DNA of 49,834 nucleotides, from contig JALCBJ010000004.1 of assembly GCA_028066595.1 (NCBI GenBank), forward strand, positions 1 to 49,834, given 5' to 3'. How positions within the stretch are numbered: position 1 is the stretch's first letter; the number at the start of each line of letters is the position of its first letter. Below are positions 27,618 to 36,926 of this stretch, piece after piece. The position numbers and the translations under genes were made by a program. The DNA is from Thermoanaerobaculia bacterium. Lineage in GTDB: Bacteria; Acidobacteriota; Thermoanaerobaculia; Multivoradales; J023. The notes beneath the pieces are model-generated. The model made no database searches, was not told the origin of the DNA, and saw nothing but the letters and a program-made list of their open reading frames with translations.

Positions 27618-30600
27618 CTAGCTGAGTAGGACTTCCAGGTCCTTCGCCGACAGCTCTCCGATGAGGCTCTTGTCAGCCGAGAGGATGGCGTCGGCGAGTT
27701 CTTTTTTGGAGCCCTGAAGCTTCAGGATCTTCTCTTCCACGGTACCGCGGCTGATCAAGCGATACGCGAACACCGGCCGGGTTTGACCAATCCGGTGTGC
27801 GCGGTCGATGGCCTGTGCCTCGACGGCGGGGTTCCACCAGGGATCGAGAATGAAAACGTAGTCGGCAGCGGTGAGGTTGAGGCCGACACCGCCGGCCTTC
27901 AAGGAGATCAGGAACAGCCGGCAATCGTCGTCGGTCTGGAAACGATCGACTTTTTCCTGGCGGTTGCGGGTGCGACCGTCGAGGTACTCGTAGGTCACGC
28001 CCTTCGCGTCGAGATCCTCCCGGACGATCGACAACAACGAGGTGAACTGGGAGAAGACGAGGGCCTTGTGGCCTTCGTCCAACACCTCTTCCAGGTGTTC
28101 GAGCAGGGTGTCGAGCTTGGCGGAGCTGATGCGTTTGTTGGACTCGTCGATGAGGCCCGGGTGACACGCTGCCTGCCGCAAACGCAACAACGCCTCCAGA
28201 ACCTGGATCTTCGACTTTTTCAGGCCGACTTGCTCGATGCGCTCGTTGAGCTGGGCACGATAGAAGTCGCGTAGCTCCTTGTAGAACTGCCGCTGGTCTC
28301 CCTCGAGCTCACAGTACAGCGTGAGCTCGGTCTTCGCCGGCAGATCCTTCAGGACCTCCTCCTTGGTACGGCGGAATATGAACGGCTTGAGTGCCGCCGA
28401 AACGGTCATCAGCTGCTCGCTACCGGCCTCCAGGTCGCGCAGGGCCGACTGGCTGAGCATGCCGGGGTTCAGGAACTCGAAAATCGACCACAGCTCACCC
28501 AGATGGTTCTCCACCGGTGTCCCGGTCAGTGCGAGACGATGCGCCGCGCGCACCCGACGACACGCCTTCGCGGCCTGTGAAGAGGCGTTCTTGATCGCCT
28601 GAGCCTCATCGAGGATGGCGTAGTCGAGCTCCATGTCCTCGATCAGCTCGATGTCGCGGCGGAGTGTGCCGTACGTCGTGACGATGACGTCATATTCGTC
28701 GAGGTATTCCTGGTGCTCCTCGCGCCCGGGTCCGGTGTAGTTGAGAATCTTCAGCTTGGGAGTAAATCTCGCCGCTTCCTCGATCCAGTTGTGCACCAGG
28801 CTGCGGGGCACCACGATCATCGAAGGGAGTCGCTCCCAGGACGAAACTCTCCGGTTGCGCCGCGCTTGCAGTAGGGCTAGAACCTGTACGGTCTTGCCCA
28901 GGCCCATATCGTCGGCGAGGCAACCTCCGAAGCCATGCTCTTCGAGGAACTTGAGCCACCCCAGGCCGTCCTTCTGGTAAGCGCGCAGCTCACCCAGGAA
29001 GTTCTTCGGCTCGTTCGCGGGCTTCATCTGGTCGAAACTCTGCAAACGATTGCGCATCGTTTGATAGTCGCTGTCGACCTCCACTTCGCCCTGCGCTTCG
29101 ATCAGACGGTCGAGCATCAGAGCCTGTGAGGGCAGAAAACGAACCGTGCCGCTTTCCTCGTAGCGCTCGGAATGCGCCAAGGTGCTCTCCGCCAGAGCAC
29201 GGTAGCGCTCGATCCACTGCTCCGGCAGGAGACCGTACGTCCCGTCGTCGAGGCGCACGAAATGTTCTCCGTTTCTTACCGCCTCGAGAAGTGCCGGCAG
29301 GCTGGCCTGGGCATCGCCAAAGTCGATCTCGCCCTCGAGCTCGAACCAGTCGATATGACTCGAAACACTCAACGCCACTTCGTCGGCGACGGGGCGCTTC
29401 AACCGTTTGCCTTCGGCATCGACGATCCAGCCCTCGTCGATCAGATCGCGGGCGACACGCGTGAAGTCGCGCATCGGCACGCGAAAGCGGTGCTTCGACT
29501 CGGCGTCTTTCTTTGCTGCGGAACCCTTGGCTGTGCCGGCGCGACGTGCACGTTTCAGAGCTTCCCGGTCTTCCAGGCCGTGATCCTCGGAAAGACCGGC
29601 GATCCAATCGTCTTCCACCTCGATGTCGCGGAAGATCAGCCGACCGTGGGGGCGGTCGACGACCCGGTCCACCTGGGAGGGATCTTTGGGGTCGAATGGC
29701 TGTACGACGATCCCGTCATAGTCGAACCAGACGTCGGCATCGAAACCCGGCAGGTCCGTGGCGCCCGAGCTGGTGAACGTGATTCCCGGATCGGGCTCCA
29801 TCCGCAACTCGTCGAGACGCCATTGGGGAGGTAGGTCCAATAGCGGCAAGATCGGCATGCGCCACAACTCGTCGAGCATGGCGTCGACTTCGCTCTCGGG
29901 CACTTCCACCTCGCCGTCTCGGCGCAGGAGCGACGCCCAACCCCACGCCTCGCCGGGACTCAGTGGCGCGATTTCGTCGCGGAAAATGACGATGCCTTCG
30001 CGGTAAACGAGCAGCGGATCGGAGAGGTCGCGAACCTCCGGCTCTTCCTCGCCATCCTCGACCCCACGCTGCAGGCGTCCGAGGATTCGGGTACGCGGTG
30101 GATCTACCACCTCGTCTCGATCGACCACCAGCACAAACCGCCATGGTTCGTCCCCCGCCCAAGTCAGCAAGCGGTGTTCGACGGCGCCTTCGTCGACACC
30201 ACTGATCCAGCCGAAGCGTCCGGTCGCGGAGAGACGTCGCAGCAAGGTGTCGTAGAGCACCGGAGGCACCACCCCGGAGAGCCGCTCGCGGCCCTCGAGA
30301 CCGAGGGTTGCGAGAGATCGGTCCCTGGGAGCCGTCGCCAGCAACACGGCCAATAGCTCGTGATCCGCCGGGTCGAGGAACCGCGCGGCCTCTTCCTCAG
30401 AGAGATGCAGCGGACGCAGATCGTCATCGGTACCCTTACCTGTCGGCTGGAACAGGTCGATGACCAGCTGACCGCTGTTCATGCTCTTGAGTACGTTGAC
30501 GCGGTAGTGGGCCAGTCGACGCCCTTCGCCCTGCCCACCACGGAGCTTCGGGCCGGCTTCCACCATCTGGCGGCGTAGCTGGTCGAACTGCTCTTTCCAC

Positions 30601-31007
30601 GAGCGGCGTGGCTTCTGACCCAGAGTCGAGGCCACGGGCACCCTGGAGTCGTCGGCCAGTGACTCCGACGCTTCGGCGGTCTCCAACAACACCTGAATCT
30701 CCTCCGTGCCCCCAATGCGTCGAGCCTTGCCCTGTTTGTCGGCCATCAACAGGGTGGCCCAGATGTGCTTGCACAGAAGACCTCGCAGGTAGGTCGGGCA
30801 GCCGCAGGAAGCGGTGAGGATTCCCGAATGCTCGGTGTCGAACCAGTCGATCTGAACCTCGTAGGTTCGTCCGGCTCCTCGGATCGTGGCGTTCAAGCCG
30901 TAGTCGTCGGCCGCATCGATGCGAACACGCTTCTGCCGAAGATACTTCTCTCCGCTCTCACGGTCCGCTGCTCCCACCTCGTGGAGGCATCTCTGTTCCA
31001 AAGACAC
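27618..31007 (-). CDS. SWIM-zinc-finger SNF2-family helicase
   Basis: A 1129-residue Swi2/Snf2 ATPase, DNA translocases that remodel protein-nucleic-acid complexes. A SWIM zinc finger is near the N terminus (C68-G-C70 ... C79-K-H81). A long middle region (about 130-660) contains the bacterial SNF2-associated domain. The motor starts near 675 with YQKDGLGWL; motif I is DDMGLGKT (699-706), motif II DEAQ (800-803), and the second lobe has VFSQFTSLL, LKAGGVGLNLT and DRAHRIGQ. GTG 31007 follows AGGGGA at good spacing. RapA/HepA-like transcription recycling or phage defence are both known for this class; no defence partner is present, so housekeeping is more likely. Confidence 0.93.
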   Translation of the reverse strand: MSLEQRCLHEVGAADRESGEKYLRQKRVRIDAADDYGLNATIRGAGRTYEVQIDWFDTEHSGILTASCGCPTYLRGLLCKHIWATLLMADKQGKARRIGGTEEIQVLLETAEASESLADDSRVPVASTLGQKPRRSWKEQFDQLRRQMVEAGPKLRGGQGEGRRLAHYRVNVLKSMNSGQLVIDLFQPTGKGTDDDLRPLHLSEEEAARFLDPADHELLAVLLATAPRDRSLATLGLEGRERLSGVVPPVLYDTLLRRLSATGRFGWISGVDEGAVEHRLLTWAGDEPWRFVLVVDRDEVVDPPRTRILGRLQRGVEDGEEEPEVRDLSDPLLVYREGIVIFRDEIAPLSPGEAWGWASLLRRDGEVEVPESEVDAMLDELWRMPILPLLDLPPQWRLDELRMEPDPGITFTSSGATDLPGFDADVWFDYDGIVVQPFDPKDPSQVDRVVDRPHGRLIFRDIEVEDDWIAGLSEDHGLEDREALKRARRAGTAKGSAAKKDAESKHRFRVPMRDFTRVARDLIDEGWIVDAEGKRLKRPVADEVALSVSSHIDWFELEGEIDFGDAQASLPALLEAVRNGEHFVRLDDGTYGLLPEQWIERYRALAESTLAHSERYEESGTVRFLPSQALMLDRLIEAQGEVEVDSDYQTMRNRLQSFDQMKPANEPKNFLGELRAYQKDGLGWLKFLEEHGFGGCLADDMGLGKTVQVLALLQARRNRRVSSWERLPSMIVVPRSLVHNWIEEAARFTPKLKILNYTGPGREEHQEYLDEYDVIVTTYGTLRRDIELIEDMELDYAILDEAQAIKNASSQAAKACRRVRAAHRLALTGTPVENHLGELWSIFEFLNPGMLSQSALRDLEAGSEQLMTVSAALKPFIFRRTKEEVLKDLPAKTELTLYCELEGDQRQFYKELRDFYRAQLNERIEQVGLKKSKIQVLEALLRLRQAACHPGLIDESNKRISSAKLDTLLEHLEEVLDEGHKALVFSQFTSLLSIVREDLDAKGVTYEYLDGRTRNRQEKVDRFQTDDDCRLFLISLKAGGVGLNLTAADYVFILDPWWNPAVEAQAIDRAHRIGQTRPVFAYRLISRGTVEEKILKLQGSKKELADAILSADKSLIGELSAKDLEVLLS

Positions 31008-31439
31008 GCTCTATCCCCTAACGCTTCGACCCATTCCGGGCCGACCGGTCATTGTTCGGTAGCCGTCCAATGCGGCTTTGGCAAGCCCTCGACTCCCCAG
31101 GAAGTAACCACAAGTCACAGACTGCAGTCTTGATCGCCTTCTTTCGAAGCATTCAGACCGTCGAGCCTGGCATATCCGCCTAGGATGCCACAAACCGGGC
31201 CCGACACGAAATCGATGTTTGCTAACTGATCGGATCGGTATCGCAACACCTTGCGGCGACGGTTTGTAGCCACAACCGGATGCTCCAAATGCGCTCACGG
31301 AGTGCTGTCTGTTCGCATGGAGAGCCGTCGCCTGGTTGCTATGATAAGCGCCCTGCCGGCCACCTTGTGATACCTCTGCAACATACGTCGCACCTCTGGA
31401 GCTTCCGGCTCTTCTCAGCCTTTCCCCAAGGAATTTCGC
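31008..31439. other. Divergent intergenic region between SNF2 helicase and aconitase
   Basis: About 430 bases without a supported gene. A promoter-like extended -10 for aconitase is listed separately. For the helicase, TTGCCA (31084-31079, minus) with TACCGA 17 bases on is a weak candidate. GACCGGTC, an 8-bp palindrome, is at 31043-31050. Short frames here lack ribosome-binding sites. Confidence 0.5.
31336..31344 (+). promoter_or_regulatory. Extended -10 promoter of the aconitase gene
   Basis: TGC-TATGAT fits the extended -10 pattern TGnTATAAT with one mismatch. No good -35 is visible, as is common for extended -10 promoters. It predicts a leader of about 90 bases. Confidence 0.5.
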
Positions 31440-34163
31440 ATGCAAGATAGCTTCTCCACGCTTCGCCATCTCCAGGTGGGTGACCACCGAGTCAAGTTCG
31501 CCAGTCTTCCTGCGCTCGAGAACCAAGGATTCGACGTCTTCCGCCTGCCGTTTGCCACGCGCATCCTGCTGGAGAATCTGCTGCGCCGTGAGGACGGAGA
31601 CACGGTTCCGGCGGCGGATGTTGAGGCAGTGGCGAATTGGGATCCTCAAGCTCAGCCGAGCGTCGAGATCGCCTTCATGCCTGGACGAGTGTTGCTACAA
31701 GATTTCACCGGCGTGCCCGCGATCGTCGACCTGGCTGCCATGCGCGACGCCATGGTTTCCATGGGAGGCACGCCGAACAAGATCAACCCGCTCCAGCCCG
31801 CCGAGCTCGTAATCGATCATTCCGTTCAGGTCGACGAGTACGGATCCGACGCCGCACTCCTGATCAATGCCGAGCGAGAATTCGAACGAAACTTCGAGCG
31901 TTATGCGTTTCTTCGCTGGGGTCAAGGAGCGTTCGAAAACTTCAAGGTCGTGCCGCCGGCCACCGGGATCGTCCACCAGGTCAATCTCGAATACCTCGCG
32001 CGGGTCGTGATGACGGGCCAGAGTGTCGGCGGTGAGCCGCCTTTCGTCTACCCCGACACTCTCGTCGGCACGGACAGCCACACCACCATGATCAACGGCC
32101 TGGGAGTCTTGGGGTGGGGTGTCGGCGGCATCGAAGCCGAAGCAGCCATGCTCGGTCAACCTATCTCGATGCTGATCCCGCAGGTCGTGGGCTTCAAACT
32201 CGTCGGTGAGCTGGGTCCCGGCGCCACCGCCACCGATCTCGTACTGCGGGTCGTCGAGATGTTGCGTGCCAAAGGAGTGGTGGGAAAGTTCGTCGAGTTC
32301 TTCGGGCCCGGCCTGGGTAAGCTGCCCTTGGCGGACCGCGCCACGATCGCCAACATGGCACCGGAATACGGCGCGACCTGCGGCATCTTTCCGATCGACT
32401 CCCAGACTCTCGACTACCTGCGGTTCACCGGCCGCGACGAGCAGCAACTCCAGCTCGTGGAGCACTACGCCAAGGAGCAGGGCCTCTTCCACACAGACGC
32501 GACGCCGGAAGCGACCTACTCCGACACCCTGGAGCTGGACTTGTCGACCGTTCAACCTTCGTTGGCGGGACCGAAACGACCCCAGGACCGTATCGAGCTG
32601 TCACGCGTCAAGGACTCGTTCCTCGGTGCCCTCGACTCGCTCAAGGGTGTGGGAAAGAGGGAGCAGAGCTCCGCCGGCGGCACCCAGGTGGAAGAAAAGA
32701 CCACCGTCGAAGTCACTCGCGACGGCGAGACCTTCGAGATCGACCATGGCTCGGTGGTCATCGCGGCCATCACCTCGTGCACCAACACCTCGAATCCGTC
32801 GGTGATGGTGGCGGCAGGACTGCTGGCCCGCAAGGCTCGGCAAAAGGGCCTCACGAGCCGCCCATGGGTCAAGACCAGCCTGGCGCCAGGCTCCAAAGTC
32901 GTCACCCGGTATCTCGATGAGGCGGGTCTGACGGAAGACCTGGAAGCTCTCAAGTTCCACACCGTGGGCTACGGCTGCACGACCTGCATCGGCAACTCGG
33001 GACCCGTGCCGAAGGAGATCTCCGAGGCGATCCACGAACACGGCTTGGTCGCCACCTCGGTGCTTTCCGGCAACCGGAATTTCGAGGGCCGCATCAGTCC
33101 CGACGTACGCGCCAACTATCTCGCCTCGCCACCTCTGGTGGTGGCCTACGCGCTGGCCGGTCGCATCGACATCGACTTCGGCTCCGAGCCTCTGGGTCAA
33201 GATCAGGACGGCCGCGACGTATTTCTGAAGGACGTCTGGCCCAGTCGGGAAGAGGTGCAGCAGACCATTGGACGAGCCCTGCGCGCCGAGATGTTCTCCG
33301 AGGAGTACGCCGACGTCTTCCATGGAACCGAGCAATGGCGGGAGCTTCCGACCCCGGCAGGAGACACTTTCGAATGGCGGGACGATTCGACCTACGTTCG
33401 TCTGCCGCCATTTTTCACCGACATGCCGCGTGAGCCCGAGACCCCGCGCGACGTCGTCGGTGCCCGTGTGCTCGCGCTCTTGGGCCATTCCGTGACCACC
33501 GATCACATCTCGCCGGCAGGCGCCATCAAGCTCAAGAGCCCGGCTGGCGAGTACCTGACCCAACATGGCGTCCATGTACGCAACTTCAACTCATACGGCT
33601 CCCGGCGAGGGAACCACGAAGTGATGATGCGGGGTACCTTTGCCAATGTCCGCCTGCGCAACAAGTTGGTGCCCCACATCGAGGGTGGCTACACCCGGCA
33701 CCTGCCGGACGGCGAAGAGATGTCGATCTACGACGCCGCCATGAAGTACCAGTCCCAAGGTACTCCGCTGGTCGTGATCGCGGGGAAAGAGTACGGCACC
33801 GGCTCCTCTCGTGACTGGGCGGCCAAGGGCACTCTGCTCCTCGGCGTGCGAGCTGTGATCGCCGAGAGCTACGAGCGCATCCATCGCTCGAATCTGATCG
33901 GCATGGGCGTTTTGCCGCTGGAATTCGAGAGCGGTGAGGGCGGCGAGGGCCTGGGGCTCTCTGGCACGGAGGTCTATTCGATCTCCGGCATCGAGGCCTA
34001 CATGGGCAAGCCGTTCGAATCTGGAGCGACGGTCGACGTCCGTGCCGAGGGCGACGACGGCGCCAAGGAATTCAGAGCTCGTATCCGCCTAGATACGCCA
34101 CAGGAACGTGCCTACTACCTCCACGGAGGAATCCTCCAGTACGTGCTACGCCAGCTGCTCTGA
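31440..34163 (+). CDS. acnA: Aconitate hydratase A
   Basis: A 907-residue 4Fe-4S TCA-cycle enzyme that interconverts citrate and isocitrate. The cluster ligands are C447 ([12 protein letters not shown]), C513 and C516 ([11 protein letters not shown]), matching the spacing of E. coli AcnA. Other markers are [29 protein letters not shown] (starting with VYPDT here), [19 protein letters not shown] and [16 protein letters not shown] in the swivelling domain 4. Length is standard for AcnA/IRP1. ATG 31440 follows AAGGAA at seven bases. The next gene starts 18 bases after the stop but is functionally unrelated. Confidence 0.98.
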   Translation: MQDSFSTLRHLQVGDHRVKFASLPALENQGFDVFRLPFATRILLENLLRREDGDTVPAADVEAVANWDPQAQPSVEIAFMPGRVLLQDFTGVPAIVDLAAMRDAMVSMGGTPNKINPLQPAELVIDHSVQVDEYGSDAALLINAEREFERNFERYAFLRWGQGAFENFKVVPPATGIVHQVNLEYLARVVMTGQSVGGEPPFVYPDTLVGTDSHTTMINGLGVLGWGVGGIEAEAAMLGQPISMLIPQVVGFKLVGELGPGATATDLVLRVVEMLRAKGVVGKFVEFFGPGLGKLPLADRATIANMAPEYGATCGIFPIDSQTLDYLRFTGRDEQQLQLVEHYAKEQGLFHTDATPEATYSDTLELDLSTVQPSLAGPKRPQDRIELSRVKDSFLGALDSLKGVGKREQSSAGGTQVEEKTTVEVTRDGETFEIDHGSVVIAAITSCTNTSNPSVMVAAGLLARKARQKGLTSRPWVKTSLAPGSKVVTRYLDEAGLTEDLEALKFHTVGYGCTTCIGNSGPVPKEISEAIHEHGLVATSVLSGNRNFEGRISPDVRANYLASPPLVVAYALAGRIDIDFGSEPLGQDQDGRDVFLKDVWPSREEVQQTIGRALRAEMFSEEYADVFHGTEQWRELPTPAGDTFEWRDDSTYVRLPPFFTDMPREPETPRDVVGARVLALLGHSVTTDHISPAGAIKLKSPAGEYLTQHGVHVRNFNSYGSRRGNHEVMMRGTFANVRLRNKLVPHIEGGYTRHLPDGEEMSIYDAAMKYQSQGTPLVVIAGKEYGTGSSRDWAAKGTLLLGVRAVIAESYERIHRSNLIGMGVLPLEFESGEGGEGLGLSGTEVYSISGIEAYMGKPFESGATVDVRAEGDDGAKEFRARIRLDTPQERAYYLHGGILQYVLRQLL

Positions 34164-34181
34164 GTCGGACGTAGGCAGCTC

Positions 34182-36203
34182 TTGCCTCGGTCTGACATCA
34201 CTCGCCGCGATTGGCTCCTCGTCATTCTGCCTGCCGGCCTGTTTCTGGCGGGCCTCGAGTGGATCGAACCGCGGTTCTTCCTGCAGGACGACAACGCGCT
34301 CTACTACCTGCCGGCCTACGTTCACGACGTGCGGGCCGTCAGCTCGGACCGAGAGTTCGCGTTCCTGAACCTCTTTCAGAGTCGCGGCATACCGCATCTC
34401 GGTGTCGGCCAGACCGGCGTCCTCTACCCCCCGGTCTATGTGGCCGTAGTGCTAGCGCGGGCCTTCGGCGACGTTCGCTGGACGATCGATTGTCTCGTCG
34501 CGTGCCACCTCTTGGCCGCAGTCTGCGGAATGTACGTATTCTTGCGGCGCTTGGGGCTCACCCTCGGTGCCTGGGGCGGGGCGCTGTTCCTCGCGACTGC
34601 ACCGTTCCTGGTGGTTGGGTGTCGAGCCTGGGTCGTCCTAGCCTATGCCGCCGCCTACACCATCTGGGGACTGGTCCTGCTAGTTTCCTTCCTTCGTCAG
34701 CCCAACTGGCGAACCGCTGTCACGCTGGCGGCGCTTCAGACGGTGTACTTCTTCTGCGGATACCCGCAGCTGTTCTTGTTTTCCGCATTGTTCCTGGGAA
34801 TCTTCTGGGGTACTGCCCTGGCCATCGTCAGGACCAGGAACCCCGCCAATGGAATCGCAGTGTCGATCGGCCGGCTGGTAGCCGCCGCAGGCCTGACGAC
34901 CCTCTGGGTCATGCCTCTTCTGCTACCGATGTTGGCGGTGCAATCCGAGTCTGTCGGCCGTCAGTCCAGCATGCCGCGTGAGATTTTCGTCGAACATTCG
35001 CTCGAGCCGGGAGTGTTTCTGAGAGCGCAGATCTTCGCCTTCGAGAGCCAGTATATTCACGCGGCCTCGTCGTCACTCTTCTACGTGGGCATTCCGGTGC
35101 TGATCGGATTGCTGGCTGCTCTGTTCCCATTCGAGCAAACTGAGAATCAACAACGATTCCCGATCTCGAACGCTGGCCTGGTTCGCTTCTCCGCTGCGGT
35201 CGCAGCTATTGCTATTGTCGCGTCTACCAAACTTTGGGGACTCGCGTACGGCCTCCCCCTGATCTCCCTGTTCCGCTGGCCGTTCAAGAGCTTTCTATTT
35301 TTTCTACTGTTCACGGTTCCTCCGGCCGCTTGGTCACTGGAGCGACTTGCCAGGCGTCACCGGCTCGCTGCCATTCTGGTGCTGGCTACCGTACTCGGTG
35401 GAAACCTCGCGGTGGTCGGACAGGCCCCCGCTCGCGCCAGCTTCGGCTTTCTTACTGTTCCGGAGCCCGTGCAGCAGTATCAGCAGAGATCACCTCTACC
35501 AGTCACCGAACCTCCCAGACGCACCGCGTCGTTTCGGCCCGAGGAGAGACCGGTGGCGCCCGAGGTGGTTCCCCATCTCCGATTCTTCAATCTCGCTACA
35601 CTTCTCGGAGAAGATCCACACTTCGGCGGCTATGAGCCCCTCATTTCAGCGAGTGCATTTGGCAATGCTCTGGGAACGCGCGCCGGCCTCATCACAGCGA
35701 CACCTGCGCTCACGTCACCAGATGCACTCCGTCACCTCGGAAATTGGGGCGTTGGAACCTTGTTGACACCACGCGACCCCCATCTCTACCGAGCCCTCCT
35801 AGAGTCGGGCCTCGCCGAACCCGCCGAGACCACTCGGTGGGTTCAGGTCTTCGAGCTGACGTCTCACAGACCCATTGTCGAAGATCTCAGAACCGGGCAC
35901 GCCCTTCCTTTCCAAATGAACACCAACGGAATAGAGCTCGAAGTCGAGTCACCGGGAACCGCGATCCGGGCGGCCGTGGAGCCACTCGCCGGCTGGACAT
36001 GGTCACTCGACGGTGATCGGCAGGGCCCTCCGCAGGAACATCCTGATGGCGGATGGGCTCTGCCAGTGCCACCAGGGCGTCACCACATCGAGCTGGACTA
36101 TGAGGCTCCGGGCTTTCGAGCCGGGTTGGCGGGGGCTCTGCTCGGCACGATAGCCCTCTTGGTGGCGATCCTTCGATTCCGGCGCCAGGAGAGGACGGGA
36201 TGA
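34182..36203 (+). CDS. YfhO-like multispanning membrane protein, first paralogue
   Basis: A 673-residue integral membrane protein with a dozen or so hydrophobic segments and a C-terminal soluble stretch. The loop after the first segment reads FFLQDDNALYYLPAYVHDVR, with the acidic pair typical of GT-C-fold enzymes; LYPPVYVAVVLA follows. The end (AAVEPLAGWTWSLDGDRQGPP..VPPGRHHIELDYEAPGFRAGLAGALLG) matches the tail of YfhO proteins, which in Gram-positive bacteria glycosylate lipoteichoic acid. Here a role in envelope glycan transfer is inferred. The start is TTG 34182 with a weak ribosome-binding site. The stop overlaps queE (ATGA). A close paralogue follows queE. Confidence 0.75.
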   Translation: MPRSDITRRDWLLVILPAGLFLAGLEWIEPRFFLQDDNALYYLPAYVHDVRAVSSDREFAFLNLFQSRGIPHLGVGQTGVLYPPVYVAVVLARAFGDVRWTIDCLVACHLLAAVCGMYVFLRRLGLTLGAWGGALFLATAPFLVVGCRAWVVLAYAAAYTIWGLVLLVSFLRQPNWRTAVTLAALQTVYFFCGYPQLFLFSALFLGIFWGTALAIVRTRNPANGIAVSIGRLVAAAGLTTLWVMPLLLPMLAVQSESVGRQSSMPREIFVEHSLEPGVFLRAQIFAFESQYIHAASSSLFYVGIPVLIGLLAALFPFEQTENQQRFPISNAGLVRFSAAVAAIAIVASTKLWGLAYGLPLISLFRWPFKSFLFFLLFTVPPAAWSLERLARRHRLAAILVLATVLGGNLAVVGQAPARASFGFLTVPEPVQQYQQRSPLPVTEPPRRTASFRPEERPVAPEVVPHLRFFNLATLLGEDPHFGGYEPLISASAFGNALGTRAGLITATPALTSPDALRHLGNWGVGTLLTPRDPHLYRALLESGLAEPAETTRWVQVFELTSHRPIVEDLRTGHALPFQMNTNGIELEVESPGTAIRAAVEPLAGWTWSLDGDRQGPPQEHPDGGWALPVPPGRHHIELDYEAPGFRAGLAGALLGTIALLVAILRFRRQERTG

Positions 36204-36919
36204 ACCGGCCGCCTGCCACAACCCATCGCACGGTAGACGCCATTCGACGCCTGCCGGTGGAAGAACGGTTGAAGATCCACGAAATCTTCTACTCGATTCA
36301 AGGTGAATCTACCTTTGCGGGTCGACCGTGCGTGCTGGTACGCCTCACCGGTTGCCAGATGCGCTGTAGCTGGTGCGATACCGAATACGCGTTCTACGAA
36401 GGCGAATGGCGCAGCCGGGCCGAGGTGGTCCAGGAAGTGGCCTCCTTCGGCTGTCCTCTGGTGGAGCTCACCGGCGGCGAACCGCTACTGCAGCCCGCAG
36501 CCCGCCCGTTGATGATCGACCTCTGCGACGCGGGCTTCGAAGTCCTGATCGAGACCGGCGGAGGGCTCGACATCAGCGGCATCGATCCGCGGGTACACCG
36601 CATCGTGGATGTCAAATGTCCAGCGAGCGGCGAAGCTCGGAACAACCGATGGCAGAACCTGGACCTGCTCACATCCCGCGACGAGGTGAAGCTCGTGATC
36701 GCCGATCGCGCAGACTACGACTGGGCGAAGGCCCTGATCCACCGGCACGACCTTGCCTCTCGTTGCCCCGTGCATCTCTCGCCGGTCCACGAGTTGGCTG
36801 GAACGGAAGGTCTGGAGCCGGTGCGGTTGGCGCAATGGATCCTGGAGGATCGGTTGCCGGTACGTCTCCAGCTCCAGGTACACAAGTACATCTGGGATCC
36901 CGCCACCCGCGGCGTCTGA
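36200..36919 (+). CDS. queE: 7-carboxy-7-deazaguanine synthase
   Basis: A 239-residue radical-SAM enzyme that contracts the ring of 6-carboxytetrahydropterin to 7-carboxy-7-deazaguanine, a step towards queuosine in tRNA (or deazaguanine in DNA). The shortened cluster motif CQMRCSWC gives C52, C56 and C59; the family markers IFYSIQGESTFAGRPCVLVRLTGC and ELTGGEPLLQ are present, as is VKCPASGE. ATG 36200 overlaps the stop of the upstream membrane protein. No queC, queD or queF lies in the window, so the gene is separated from its pathway partners and sits between two paralogous membrane proteins. Confidence 0.95.
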   Translation: MNRPPATTHRTVDAIRRLPVEERLKIHEIFYSIQGESTFAGRPCVLVRLTGCQMRCSWCDTEYAFYEGEWRSRAEVVQEVASFGCPLVELTGGEPLLQPAARPLMIDLCDAGFEVLIETGGGLDISGIDPRVHRIVDVKCPASGEARNNRWQNLDLLTSRDEVKLVIADRADYDWAKALIHRHDLASRCPVHLSPVHELAGTEGLEPVRLAQWILEDRLPVRLQLQVHKYIWDPATRGV

Positions 36920-36926
36920 TCTCACG

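Noticed and set aside
27618..31007. SNF2 helicase as part of a phage-defence system
   Set aside because: SNF2 proteins occur in DISARM and similar systems, but no methylase, nuclease, PLD or DUF1998 gene is next to it; the only co-directional neighbour is a cupin.
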